This document shows, in pieces, positions 7,221 through 15,686 of a stretch of DNA of 64,000 nucleotides. The notes beneath the pieces are model-generated. The model was given only the letters and a program-made list of their open reading frames with translations. It was not told the DNA's origin and did no database searches. This DNA comes from Bradyrhizobium erythrophlei. GTDB lineage: Bacteria; Pseudomonadota; Alphaproteobacteria; Rhizobiales; Xanthobacteraceae. Every line of letters begins with the position of its first letter. Positions within the stretch are counted from its first letter, which is position 1. The stretch covers positions 6,030,501 to 6,094,500 of the forward strand of contig NZ_LT670849.1 in the NCBI RefSeq assembly GCF_900142985.1. The letters are read 5' to 3'. Both the position numbers and the translations under genes were made by a program.

Positions 7221-9404
7221 ATGACCGTTGCCGAGAGGAATTTCGAAGGTGTTGCGCGCCGCACGCTGCTGACCGGCGGTTTGGCGGGTGGATTTCTGTT
7301 CGCGTTCCATCTTCCGGTGCGGGCGCTGCGCGTTAATGAACCGCTGCAGCCTGTGGACGACACCGCCGGTAAGTTTGCGCCGAATGCCTTCATCCGCATC
7401 GATTCTTCCGGCAAGACCACGCTGGTGATGCCGCAGGTCGAGATGGGGCAGGGCGTCTATACCTCGATATCGATGATTCTGGCCGAAGAGCTCGACGCCG
7501 ATTTTTCGCAGGTGACGCTGGAGCACGCGCCGCCGAGCGACAAGCTCTATGGCAATCCGATGTTCGGCATTCAGGCCACCGGCAATTCCAATTCGATTCG
7601 GGCGTGGTGGAAGCCGTTGCGCGCGGCCAGCGCCAGCGCCCGAGCCATGCTGGTCCAGGCTGCCGCGCAGCAGTGGCAGGTCGATCCGGCAAGCTGCACC
7701 GCGGCGAATAGCGGAGTCACGCATCAAGCGAGCGGGCGGCGGCTTTCCTATGGCGCGCTGGCGCTTGCGGCGAGCAGCGAGGTGCCGCCAAAGGACGTCC
7801 CGCTCAGGGACCCCAAGGATTTCGTGCTGATCGGCAAGCCGCTGAAGCGGCTCGACACCCCCGACAAGGTCAACGGCAAGGCCGTGTACGGCATCGATGC
7901 GATGCTGCCCGGCATGAGGTTCGCAACCCTGAAGACCTGTCCGGTGTTCGGTGGCAAGGTCGCCAAGGTCGACGACAGCGCCGCCAGAAAAATCCCAGGC
8001 GTGCACAAGATCGTGGTGCTCGATGACATGGTCGCGGTGGTCGGCGATCACATGTGGGCGGCCAAGAAAGGCCTCGAAGCCCTGGTCGTGACCTGGGATG
8101 AGGGACCCAACGCGCGCGTCAGTTCGAAGGACATCTGGGATGCTTTGCGCACCGCCAGCGAAAAGAACGGTGCAGTCGCCAAATCCACCGGCGATATCGC
8201 CAAGGGACTTTCAACGGGTGACAAATTTGGGGCGTCGTACGAACTACCGTTCCTCGCGCATGCGACGATGGAGCCGGTCAACGCGACGGTTCATCTGAAG
8301 CCCGACTCCTGCGAAGTCTGGACCGGCACGCAGATCATGACCCGGGTGCAGTCGGAGGCGGCGAAGGCGGCCGGACTACCGATCGAGAAAGTCAGGATCT
8401 ACCAGCACCTGCTCGGCGGTGGCTTTGGCCGCAAGCTCGAACCCGACATGGTCGTCGCTGCCGTTCGGATCGCAAAGCATGTCGACGGGCCGGTCAAGGT
8501 CGTGTGGACCCGCGAGGAGGACATCCAGCACGACGTCTATCGTCCGATCTATCGCGATACCATTTCGGCCACGCTTTCCGGCGGCAAGATCGCCGGCTGG
8601 CAATACAAGGTCAGCGGTTCATCTATCATGGCGCGCTGGTTTCCGGCGGGGTTCCAGAACGGCGTCGACATCGACGGCGTCGATAGCGCCATCGACATTC
8701 CCTACGAGATACCCAACTTGCATGTCGAGTTTGTCCGGGCCGAGCCGCCAGCGGTTCCGACCGGGTTCTGGCGCGGCGTCGGTCCCAATAACAACGTGTT
8801 TGCGATTGAATGCTTCATGGACGAACTGGCGCGAAAGGCCGGTAAAGATCCCATCGAGTTCCGCCGGTCGATGCTTGGAAACCAGCCGCGGTTTCTCGCC
8901 GCGCTCAATCTGGCGGCGGAAAAATCCAACTGGGGCCAGCCGCTGCCGGCGCGCGTCGGGCGTGGAGTTTGCTTGCAGCCATCGTTCGCAAGCTTCATCG
9001 GAACCGTAGTGGAGGCGGAAGTCGACGAGCAGGGTGAGGTGGATCTGCGCCGCGTCACTTGCGCGGTCGACACCGGCATTGCCGTCAACCCCGATACCGT
9101 CATGGCGCAACTCGAGGGAGGGCTGATCTTCGGCCTGACCGCAGCACTCTACGGCGAGATCACCATCGACAAGGGCCGGGTGCAGCAATCCAACTTCAAC
9201 GACTATCGCATGCTCCGCATCGACCAAGCGCCCAAGATCGATGTTCACATCATCAAGAGCGGCGAGGCGCCCGGCGGCATCGGTGAGACCGGCGTGACGG
9301 CCGGCCCCCCGGCGCTACGCAACGCGATTTTCGCTGCGACAGGCATCGCGCTGCGGCGGCTTCCCATCGACCGGTACTTGATCGCAGCGGGGAATAAATC
9401 ATGA
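7221..9404 (+). CDS. Molybdopterin-binding subunit of an aldehyde/isoquinoline-type oxidoreductase (IorB-like), Tat-exported
   Basis: 727 residues. The N-terminus has a twin-arginine leader (ARRTLLTGGLAGGF), so the folded complex is probably carried to the periplasm with the small subunit. Typical molybdenum-subunit segments are visible: MPQVEMGQGVYTS, GGGFGRKLEPDM, GFWRGVGPNNNVFAIE and, near the end, GGIGETGVTAGPPALRNA with the catalytic Glu. Relatives oxidise N-heterocycles, aldehydes or nicotinate-like compounds with water as oxygen donor; the true substrate cannot be read from sequence. The stop codon overlaps the start of the cytochrome gene (ATGA at 9401-9404), evidence for translational coupling. 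Confidence 0.92.
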   Translation: MTVAERNFEGVARRTLLTGGLAGGFLFAFHLPVRALRVNEPLQPVDDTAGKFAPNAFIRIDSSGKTTLVMPQVEMGQGVYTSISMILAEELDADFSQVTLEHAPPSDKLYGNPMFGIQATGNSNSIRAWWKPLRAASASARAMLVQAAAQQWQVDPASCTAANSGVTHQASGRRLSYGALALAASSEVPPKDVPLRDPKDFVLIGKPLKRLDTPDKVNGKAVYGIDAMLPGMRFATLKTCPVFGGKVAKVDDSAARKIPGVHKIVVLDDMVAVVGDHMWAAKKGLEALVVTWDEGPNARVSSKDIWDALRTASEKNGAVAKSTGDIAKGLSTGDKFGASYELPFLAHATMEPVNATVHLKPDSCEVWTGTQIMTRVQSEAAKAAGLPIEKVRIYQHLLGGGFGRKLEPDMVVAAVRIAKHVDGPVKVVWTREEDIQHDVYRPIYRDTISATLSGGKIAGWQYKVSGSSIMARWFPAGFQNGVDIDGVDSAIDIPYEIPNLHVEFVRAEPPAVPTGFWRGVGPNNNVFAIECFMDELARKAGKDPIEFRRSMLGNQPRFLAALNLAAEKSNWGQPLPARVGRGVCLQPSFASFIGTVVEAEVDEQGEVDLRRVTCAVDTGIAVNPDTVMAQLEGGLIFGLTAALYGEITIDKGRVQQSNFNDYRMLRIDQAPKIDVHIIKSGEAPGGIGETGVTAGPPALRNAIFAATGIALRRLPIDRYLIAAGNKS

Positions 9405-10744
9405 GCGCTGGCCGCCGCATTCTCTTCAGCGTTGTCGTGATCGCCGCGGTTGTGGCGGCCGCGGCAATTTGGATCATCCGCGGCCCCGGTCCCATGGCCT
9501 TTGCGGGCGGCCAGAAAGTAGCACTCGCTGACTATAAGGCCGGCGATCCCACCGGTGTCCCGACTTCGCTCGCCAAGGCAAACCTCGTCGAGCGCGGGGC
9601 TTATCTGGCGCGGGCGGCGGATTGCATGGTCTGCCACACCACGCAGGGCGGCAAGGAATATGCCGGCGGCCTGGGCTTCAAGCTGCCGTTCGGCATGCTC
9701 TACTCGACCAACATCACCCCGGACAAAGAGACGGGCATCGGCAATTATACCGACCAGGATTTCCTCAACGCGGTCCACCGCGGAATCCGCCGCGACGGTG
9801 CGCGGCTTTATCCGGCGATGCCGTTCACGTCCTACACCTACATATCGGATGCGGACGCGCTGGCGATCAAGGCCTATCTGTTCAGCTTGGCGCCGGTACG
9901 CGCAGTTGCCCCTGCGAACACGCTGATGTTTCCGTTCAATCAGCGCTGGGCCATGAGTTTCTGGACCGTGATGTTCAATCCGGATGTCCGCTTCGAACCC
10001 GACACGTCGAAAAGTCTGGAATGGAATAGGGGCGCTTATCTCGCCGAGGCACTGGCGCATTGCGGCGAATGCCATACGCCGCGCAACCTGGCGTTTGCGC
10101 TGAACAACCGCAAGAAGTTCGGCGGCGCGCTGACGGCAGGTTGGCGCGCCTTCAATATCAGTTCGGACAAGGCCACCGGCGTTGGCGCGTGGAGCGATCA
10201 AGATCTGATCTCCTATCTGTCGATTGGACATGCTGCGGGCCACGGTACCGCTTCGGGGCCGATGGGTGAGGCAGTGGATCAGAGCTTCAGCCAGTTGGCG
10301 CCGGAAGACATCCGCGCGGTCGTGGCCTATTTGCGCACGGTACCAGCGACGGCCTCATCCGATCTGCCGGCGACGCTTGCGCCAGCCGCGCCGGCTTCGC
10401 ACCGAGTTAGCGGCACGCCGGATCCGCGGGGCAAGATGGTGTTCGAAGGCGCCTGCGTCAGTTGCCATGGCTGGACCGGCGAGAGCCCGATCTCGCCCTT
10501 AGCCACCCTCACCGGAGCATGGGCGGTCAACGATCCCAGCGGGACAAATGTTGTCCAGGTGGTGCTTTCCGGCACCAGGCGGTTAACGCCGGAGGACGCC
10601 GTCTCGATGCCTCCGTTCGGCAACGCCTATTCCGATGCCGAGATCGCAGCTCTTGCCAATTACGTCATCGGGCGCTTTGGAACCAAGGCATCGCAAGTCA
10701 CGGCGCCGGACGTTGCGGAGTTGAGGAAACAAACGTCGCAATAA
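9401..10744 (+). CDS. Membrane-anchored tri-haem cytochrome c, electron acceptor of the molybdenum enzyme
   Basis: 447 residues. An uncleaved or cleavable N-terminal membrane segment (ILFSVVVIAAVVAAAAIWII) is followed by three c-type haem sites: CMVCH near residue 75, CGECH near 220 and CVSCH near 351. This three-haem layout is that of the cytochrome subunits of membrane-linked alcohol and aldehyde dehydrogenases. It overlaps the molybdenum subunit gene by 4 bp. The three gene products would form a periplasmic dehydrogenase feeding the respiratory chain. In this context an alcohol or aldehyde upstream of a carboxylic acid such as chloroacrylate is a reasonable guess, but only a guess. Confidence 0.92.
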   Translation: MSAGRRILFSVVVIAAVVAAAAIWIIRGPGPMAFAGGQKVALADYKAGDPTGVPTSLAKANLVERGAYLARAADCMVCHTTQGGKEYAGGLGFKLPFGMLYSTNITPDKETGIGNYTDQDFLNAVHRGIRRDGARLYPAMPFTSYTYISDADALAIKAYLFSLAPVRAVAPANTLMFPFNQRWAMSFWTVMFNPDVRFEPDTSKSLEWNRGAYLAEALAHCGECHTPRNLAFALNNRKKFGGALTAGWRAFNISSDKATGVGAWSDQDLISYLSIGHAAGHGTASGPMGEAVDQSFSQLAPEDIRAVVAYLRTVPATASSDLPATLAPAAPASHRVSGTPDPRGKMVFEGACVSCHGWTGESPISPLATLTGAWAVNDPSGTNVVQVVLSGTRRLTPEDAVSMPPFGNAYSDAEIAALANYVIGRFGTKASQVTAPDVAELRKQTSQ

Positions 10745-10899
10745 GGGCGACGGGGGTATCCTCGGTGGCCGCCGCACAAATCGGTCCGACGGTCCACCGG
10801 CAATCCGTGCGCGCAGGCAGATTACGGCGAATTGCGTTGACGCCGTCGAGCGGGGATACGAGATAACCGGTACCATCGGTCCACTGCTCAGGAGAAGTT

Positions 10900-12099
10900 A
10901 TGAACGCGCCGCCAAAAATCGATCACATCACGGCACATTCTGACAGCGACATTCTACACTGGCTGACAAACGATACTCGCGACGAACGCTTCCTTGACAA
11001 TATTTTCGCTGAGCTGTGTTTCCGGCTCCAGCGAACGGGCATTCCGGTCAAGCGGGCGACGCTTCATTTCATGATCCTCCATCCGCAATGGCTCGGCTCC
11101 CGGATGATGTGGACCGACGGGATGCGCGAGGCCGAGCTTAGGAGAGTCGACTACGATATCAGGGAGCGCTCCGAATTCGTCGACAGTCCCGCCAACGAAC
11201 TCAATGACGGGGCCACCGAGGTGCGCGAGAATCTCGAACGTGATCCATCGCTGAGCCGCAAGCATGCCGTCTACGACGAGATGCGGGCGAGAGGCCTCAC
11301 CGACTATGTGGCGTGGCCGATGTACCATACATTCGGCAAGCGGCACATGGTGACCTTTGCGACCGACCGACCCGGAGGCTTCGACGATGCGCATATCGCC
11401 GATCTGTTGAAAGTGTTGCCGGTTTTGGCGCTGGTCAGCGAAATCCGTATCAAGAACCGGCTGGCGCGAACGTTGCTCGAAACCTATGTCGGGTCGCACG
11501 CCAGCGAGCTCATCCTGGCCGGCGCCACGAGGCGCGGGACCGGCACGACGGTACGCGCCGCCATCATGATCTGCGATCTGCGCGATTTCACAAGGATCTC
11601 CGACAACTGGCCGCGCGATGACGTCATTGATCTCCTGAACGGCTATTTCGACGCGATGTCGGAGCCGATTGCGCGGCATGGCGGCGAAATACTGAAATTC
11701 ATCGGCGACGGCCTGCTCGCCATTTTTCCGCTCAGCGAGCCTCAAGCCTGCGGAAATCTGCTGCATGCCGTGACTGAGGCCCGTCAGGCCATGATTGCGC
11801 TGAACGAAAAGAACGGCGAGACCGGCCGTGCGCCGCTGAATTACGGCATCGGCGTCCATGTCGGAGACGTCATGTACGGCAATATCGGATCGCGCACCCG
11901 GCTCGACTTCACCGTCATCGGTCCCGCCGTCAACATGGCAGCGCGCCTCGAAACCCTCACCAAGCAATTGGGAAGAACGGTGCTGCTCTCGCGCGCGTTC
12001 GCCGACTTCGTCGAAAACGAATTCGATCTCGAACGCGTCGGCGAATTTTCGGTCCGCGGCTTCAACGACCCGATCGAGTTGTTCGCGTATCACGGCTGA
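10900..12099 (+). CDS. Class III adenylate cyclase with N-terminal GAF-like region
   Basis: 399 residues; ATG 10900 follows AGGAGAAG. The catalytic domain occupies about residues 210-395: metal-binding Asp in MICDLRDFTRIS and in FIGDGLLAIF, Lys before it (ILKFIGDG) and Asp in [19 protein letters not shown], the pair that usually means ATP rather than GTP. The first 200 residues are soluble and resemble the GAF-like N-terminus seen in many Bradyrhizobium cyclases. The product would be cAMP. A fossil of the same gene, with about 870 bp missing from the middle, lies at 21049-21369 and includes similar flanks. No partner gene is adjacent. Confidence 0.88.
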   Translation: MNAPPKIDHITAHSDSDILHWLTNDTRDERFLDNIFAELCFRLQRTGIPVKRATLHFMILHPQWLGSRMMWTDGMREAELRRVDYDIRERSEFVDSPANELNDGATEVRENLERDPSLSRKHAVYDEMRARGLTDYVAWPMYHTFGKRHMVTFATDRPGGFDDAHIADLLKVLPVLALVSEIRIKNRLARTLLETYVGSHASELILAGATRRGTGTTVRAAIMICDLRDFTRISDNWPRDDVIDLLNGYFDAMSEPIARHGGEILKFIGDGLLAIFPLSEPQACGNLLHAVTEARQAMIALNEKNGETGRAPLNYGIGVHVGDVMYGNIGSRTRLDFTVIGPAVNMAARLETLTKQLGRTVLLSRAFADFVENEFDLERVGEFSVRGFNDPIELFAYHG

Positions 12100-12644
12100 A
12101 TGCCAACCTAGCGTCAAGTGCCGAGCCGCCCTCAAGAGGGCGCGCGCGAACTCGTCAAACGGCGACTATCGTCGAATTTGTCCGGCTAAGAGGTTGTAGA
12201 TTGTTGGCCATCGATATTGCTGAAGTCGAACATGCCTTTCAGGTCAACGGGCCCGGCAAGGCAAGGAAGCTTGCAATGTGCAGCGACACTCCCAGCAGGC
12301 GGACCGCTTTCGGCGTCGGCTAAGCGGTCCGATCGCAATAATTGCCAGTTCGGGTCGACTGCCGGCGGGAGAACGACCATGCGTTGAATGATATCCACAA
12401 GGTAACGCGGCTAGATGTTGACTTGGTTCACTCATACATTTGAGCGCCATCCTCGCAACGTTGAATGGCTGCGTGAAGAAAGGATAGGATAGGATAGGAT
12501 AGGATAGGATAGGATAGGATAGGTATTGTCCATCTAATGTAGTGTTGCCTTAAGCTCGCCAACGAACCGAGGGCGACTATGCCAGACGTCGGTTTTTTGG
12601 ATTAGTGATTTTCAGCAATCTACGTTTTTCAGATCCGCGCCGCA
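12100..12644. other. Intergenic stretch, no gene seen
   Basis: About 545 bp without a convincing coding frame; short frames here show no family features. The only notable content is the pentanucleotide tract at 12481-12523. The first few bases after the cyclase stop are shared with the cyclase fossil at 21.37 kb. Confidence 0.5.
12481..12523 (+). repeat. Short tandem repeat (AGGAT)8
   Basis: Eight perfect copies of AGGAT (12481-12520) followed by a partial AGG. The tract is intergenic, about 120 bp downstream of the stop of the minus-strand tautomerase gene and 380 bp after the adenylate cyclase stop. Because it is a 5-bp unit it would shift frames if coding, but no frame crosses it. Confidence 0.95.
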
Positions 12645-12878
12645 TTAGAAACCGCTCTTCAACCGCTTCCGATATTCCGCAACCGGCAAGCCTCCCCAGC
12701 CCCAATTGTCGAGGTCGACTTCTTCGATGATGACGAAGGTGGACCCCAGTGGCTTGTTCAAGACATCGAGCATCAGCTTGCTGGCACCTTCGATCAGCTT
12801 TGCCTTCTGCTCGCGTGTGATGCTATGCTGACCGGGCTCGGTGCCTTCCCGGGTGATTTCAATCGTGACGATCGGCAT
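12645..12878 (-). CDS. 4-oxalocrotonate tautomerase-family protein
   Basis: 77 residues, beginning Met-Pro so that Pro1 can act as the catalytic base after Met removal. The family features are MPIVTIEITREG, STFVIIEEVDLDNWGWGG and VAEYRKRL, the last two being typical of the slightly longer 4-OT group often encoded next to redox enzymes. Substrate unknown; keto-enol tautomerisation or a related hydrolytic reaction is expected. It lies about 120 bp downstream of wrbA on the same strand and probably belongs to the same transcript. A broken relative with its middle missing is at 47041-47165. Confidence 0.88.
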   Translation of the reverse strand: MPIVTIEITREGTEPGQHSITREQKAKLIEGASKLMLDVLNKPLGSTFVIIEEVDLDNWGWGGLPVAEYRKRLKSGF

Positions 12879-12999
12879 CGCGGTGCTCCCAGAGTTCTCG
12901 TCATCGCTCCGCCGAACGGCGTGATATCACCTCGCCGCCGGCACGATGTCCTTTTACAAGTATGTCTATGTCGATTGGGGTTCGACGATTGCGATCTTT

Positions 13000-13599
13000 C
13001 TAGCCGAAGATCTTGTTGGCGATCTCGGCAACATGGCGACCTTGAAAGCGTGCCCCTGCGAGCTCGTTCTCGCTCGGCTGGCGGCTGCCGTCGAGGCCCG
13101 CGATGGTGGTGGCGCCGTAGGGCGTGCCACCGGTAATCTCACCCATCTCGGTCAACCCACCGAAGCTATAGGGCAGGCCCACGACCACCATGCCGAGATG
13201 GAGTAGGTTGGTGATGGTCGAGAACAGGTTGACTTCCTGGCCGCCATGTTGGCTGGCGGTCGAAGTAAAGGCAGAGCCTACCTTGCCGTTGAGCGCGCCC
13301 TTCGCCCAAAGTCCGCCGGCTTGATCGATGAAGGTGGCCAGCTGTGAGGCCATCCGGCCGAACCGCGTAGGCCCACCAATGATGATTGCGTCATAGTTGG
13401 CCAGATCCTCGATCTTGGCAACGGGGGCGGCCTGGTCGAGCTTGAAGTTCGCGGCCTTGGCCACTGCTTCAGGCGCGGTTTCCGGAACGCGTTTGACATC
13501 GACCGTAGCGCCGGCCTCACGCACGCCGGCGGCCACGGCGCCCGCCAATTTCTCGACATGGCCGTAGGTGGAATAATATAGAACTAGTACCTTGCTCAT
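13000..13599 (-). CDS. wrbA: NAD(P)H:quinone oxidoreductase, WrbA type
   Basis: 199 residues from the ATG at 13599, which follows AAGGAG at ideal spacing; the longer frame to 13791 is not used. Flavodoxin-like fold: [14 protein letters not shown] binds the FMN phosphate, [14 protein letters not shown] and [11 protein letters not shown] are WrbA hallmarks. It reduces quinones by two electrons, avoiding semiquinone stress. Immediately upstream (13700-13946) is a gene fossil, so its present promoter may be inherited from that gene or from the leader at 14.1 kb. Confidence 0.93.
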   Translation of the reverse strand: MSKVLVLYYSTYGHVEKLAGAVAAGVREAGATVDVKRVPETAPEAVAKAANFKLDQAAPVAKIEDLANYDAIIIGGPTRFGRMASQLATFIDQAGGLWAKGALNGKVGSAFTSTASQHGGQEVNLFSTITNLLHLGMVVVGLPYSFGGLTEMGEITGGTPYGATTIAGLDGSRQPSENELAGARFQGRHVAEIANKIFG

Positions 13600-13699
13600 T
13601 GGAGTCTCCTTGTGAACGAGCTTCGAGGGAAAGAGGATTTTGATCGGGCGCGGACGGCCGATACGACGGGGGTTAGACGCGCGGTCAAGATCAGGTGTC

Positions 13700-13946
13700 C
13701 TTGCGCGCCAAGGCAGACGAACAGGGCCGGAGCTCCGCCGGTCATCAGCAACACCACCGATGAGCCGGCTGGATGGCGACCGAGCGCACATCGCCGATCA
13801 CGCCGGTCGTCGCGTTTCACGTACAGCTCGACTCCGTTCGACGCTGGACCCATCGCCTCTTCGATACGCTTCAACGGTTGAATCGGCGCCGGCGCATCGG
13901 CCAGGACGACGCGGGGCATGCGGTCAAGGGTGTCCGATAGGGACAT
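13700..13946 (-). pseudogene. D-cysteine desulfhydrase / ACC-deaminase-like gene with its centre deleted
   Basis: From ATG 13946 the first 47 residues match the start of PLP-dependent D-cysteine desulfhydrase-like proteins (MPRVVLADAPAPIQPLKRIE, then ELYVKRDD). After about 14 unrelated residues the frame reads [15 protein letters not shown], which is the usual C-terminal segment of the same family (HTGGAPALF). Roughly 240 codons, including the PLP lysine, are therefore missing. The frame then runs on without a normal end to 13596. Confidence 0.75.
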
Positions 13947-13982
13947 GCGTGTACTCCCTCAATTATCGCTGCAACGGGCGGT

Positions 13983-14033
13983 TCAGTTGTCTTCATTTTC
14001 CGTAAGGCGCGATGTCGACTTTTCCATCAGCAT
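13983..14033 (-). pseudogene. Start of an mmgE/prpD copy, 16 codons
   Basis: The minus-strand frame MLMEKSTSRLTENEDN and its 5' leader align with the start of the intact MmgE/PrpD gene at 43590 (MLMKNSTSPSTVNA). The reading frame ends after 16 codons and the desulfhydrase fossil begins 36 bp further on. It shows that the leader at 14118-14155 was copied together with the beginning of its gene. Confidence 0.7.
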
Positions 14034-14117
14034 GTGAGCGTCCTTGGACAAGTCCAATACGATTGATCTGCTTTTGTCGCTCAACGGACCGTGCCTTCAT
14101 CAATTGCGATCATCAAA

Positions 14118-14155
14118 CGAATAGATTCGAGAGGGCAATCTGTGCTGCAGATAGC
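14118..14155 (-). promoter_or_regulatory. LysR-type operator/leader, copy D (inverted)
   Basis: Read on the minus strand: GCTATCTG-CAGCA-CAGATTGC (14155-14135), then CGAAT-CT-ATTCG (14129-14118) and TTTGATGATCGCAATTGATG. Similarity to copy C continues through GCGACAAAA to the ATG at 14033. It now stands upstream of fossils, with wrbA and the 4-OT gene further downstream on the same strand, so it could still drive those two genes. Confidence 0.7.
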
Positions 14156-14159
14156 TCGA

Positions 14160-14600
14160 TCAGCGTGGAAATCGAATGATCATGAAACCCACTCACGTGA
14201 TCGAGCGAAGTGTCCTCATTCCTTGTCATTTCGAGATGCGGTTTGGGAGGGAACGACGGCTTTGCGCCTACGAGCGGGCGTTCCCAAACGCGCGCTCATT
14301 CATCGAACCTCAAAATAGCCAGCCGATCGCTGATGATCCATCAATGCTCCGTATTCTCTTTTCGTGCGATCGGATTGCGCGTCAACGATACGCAACGCCA
14401 AGCATTTCTCGGAAGCCTTCTCCCTTGTCACAAAAGAGCACGCAATCGCCGCCGTTCGCGCTGGCGGTTAGCCGCCGAGATTTGGCGTAACCAAGCCCGG
14501 CGGTACGTACTGAATTCGGAAAGGTGTTCTACAGCGTGGCGGCTAGCATTGGCCACGTGAGTCGCAGCCCGGATGGAAAGCATCCGCGAGACAGAACTCA
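14160..14600. other. Intergenic stretch, no gene seen
   Basis: About 440 bp between operator copy D and the MaoC remnant. Several overlapping short frames exist but none resembles a protein family; it may be older gene debris. Confidence 0.4.
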
Positions 14601-14780
14601 AGCACCCGGACTTTAGCGGCGGAATCCGAAGTGCTTGAGACGAAGGCACTACGCGGCCGACGTGATCGCGGCTTCGTCGATTTGGCTATCACCACCCGAA
14701 ATCAGAATGGAGAGCTGATCACCCAGACCTGGAGCTTGCTTGTGCCGACCCGTCAGGGTGCACCTACGGGGTGGATTTGA
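14601..14780 (+). pseudogene. C-terminal remnant of a MaoC-like dehydratase gene
   Basis: In the frame ending with TGA at 14778-14780 the translation reads ESEVLETKALRGRRDRGF, VDLAITTRNQNGELI and LLVPTR, the usual end of MaoC-family hot-dog-fold dehydratases. No start and no catalytic N-terminal part is found upstream. A short inverted match to this tail and its 3' flank is present at 19145-19250. Confidence 0.5.
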
Positions 14781-14916
14781 CATTCGCGACCCGGCCAACC
14801 ACAAACTCGCAAGGCGAATGTGATTCTATCATTCGCAAAAGTGGCAGCTGAACGTTAGAATCGGACCATTAGATAATCAATCGCCCAGCGCAGCGGCGCG
14901 CGTCGTTCAACCTTTT

Positions 14917-15504
14917 TCACGGTGTCCTTAGCAGCGCAAAAAACGGCCGAATGACTCCGGTCAGCAGGGCGCGGTCGGGATTGGTGCGGGCCAGAACCCG
15001 GAGGCCCAGGACGATGCTCAGAGCGAGCCGCGCGATGTCGGCTGGAGGTTGTGAGCTAAGGATTGATCCGTCGCGCTGCCCAGCCGCGACACAGTCGCGG
15101 ACGTATTTTTCGATTTCATCAAAGACCTCGGTTACAACATCGCGGAAGCCCTGGTCGTGCGACGCAACCTCCAACGCCGTGTTCACGACAAAACAGCCCT
15201 TGTGAAGTCTGTCGGCGAGCAATTCTTCAACGGTCGCGTCAAAGTACCGCTCCAATGCGCGTAAGGGCGGATCATCTCCTCCGAAGATTGCCGAGCAGGT
15301 TTCGAGCGCCAGACGGACATACCGATCGAGCACGAGACGGTAGATGGCTCTCTTATCGCCGAACGCATTGTAGAGGCTTGGCGTAGTCATTCCGGTGTGG
15401 TCGGCGAGGTCGCGCATCGATGTCGCCTCATAGCCGTTGTTCCAGAAACGCTGCATTGCGGCTTCGAGTACCGTGTCTTCATCGAATTCCCTGGGCCTGG
15501 CCAT
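14917..15504 (-). CDS. TetR-family repressor (probable regulator of lctP)
   Basis: 195 residues. N-terminal helix-turn-helix: EDTVLEAAMQRFWNNGYEAT then TGMTTPSLYNAFGDKRAIY. The C-terminal ligand domain ends with ALSIVLGLRVLARTNPDR. It is divergent from the lactate permease gene at 15687; the space between holds a clear promoter overlapped by inverted and direct repeats (15540-15607). It most likely represses both itself and lctP-uxaA. A frameshifted copy of its first ~95 codons and of the same promoter lies at 19255-19637. Confidence 0.9.
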   Translation of the reverse strand: MARPREFDEDTVLEAAMQRFWNNGYEATSMRDLADHTGMTTPSLYNAFGDKRAIYRLVLDRYVRLALETCSAIFGGDDPPLRALERYFDATVEELLADRLHKGCFVVNTALEVASHDQGFRDVVTEVFDEIEKYVRDCVAAGQRDGSILSSQPPADIARLALSIVLGLRVLARTNPDRALLTGVIRPFFALLRTP

Positions 15505-15539
15505 CTAGATCCGTCTGTCAATTAGCGAGAGCAAATAAC

Positions 15540-15607
15540 TCACGGTCGTGTTCTATCACGGTCGTCAAAAAAATCTATTGCATGTTTTCTGACGAGCGTT
15601 ATAAAAT
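15540..15607 (+). promoter_or_regulatory. Promoter and TetR operator region of lctP
   Basis: -35 TTGCAT (15578-15583), 16-bp spacer, -10 TATAAA (15600-15605). An inverted repeat TCGTCA-N22-TGACGA (15562-15595) and a direct repeat TCACGGTCGT (near 15540 and 15557) overlap it. The -35 and -10 and their spacing are kept in the copy at 19610-19637. Confidence 0.65.
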
Positions 15608-15686
15608 ATGCACAGGTGGGCGTCGTCCACGGCGACAAGACCGCGGTGACCCGTCCGGTTGGCTTTGTTTGGAGAGGAGCTACCCA

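Noticed and set aside
6492..8051. Long minus-strand open frame (519 codons) opposite the NMO and molybdenum-enzyme genes
   Set aside because: It is rich in His, Arg and Asp with no family features and lies antisense to well-conserved genes; it is a by-product of GC-rich codon use.
10954..12135. Minus-strand frame of 393 codons opposite the adenylate cyclase
   Set aside because: No domain similarity and no ribosome binding site; the plus-strand cyclase has all catalytic motifs.
12481..12523. CRISPR-like or iteron-type array
   Set aside because: The units are 5 bp with no spacers; it is a simple tandem repeat.
3968..14155. The four-copy leader as an insertion-sequence end or attachment site
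   Set aside because: No transposase or integrase is near any copy, and the copies keep a fixed relation to a downstream start codon and to lysR genes.
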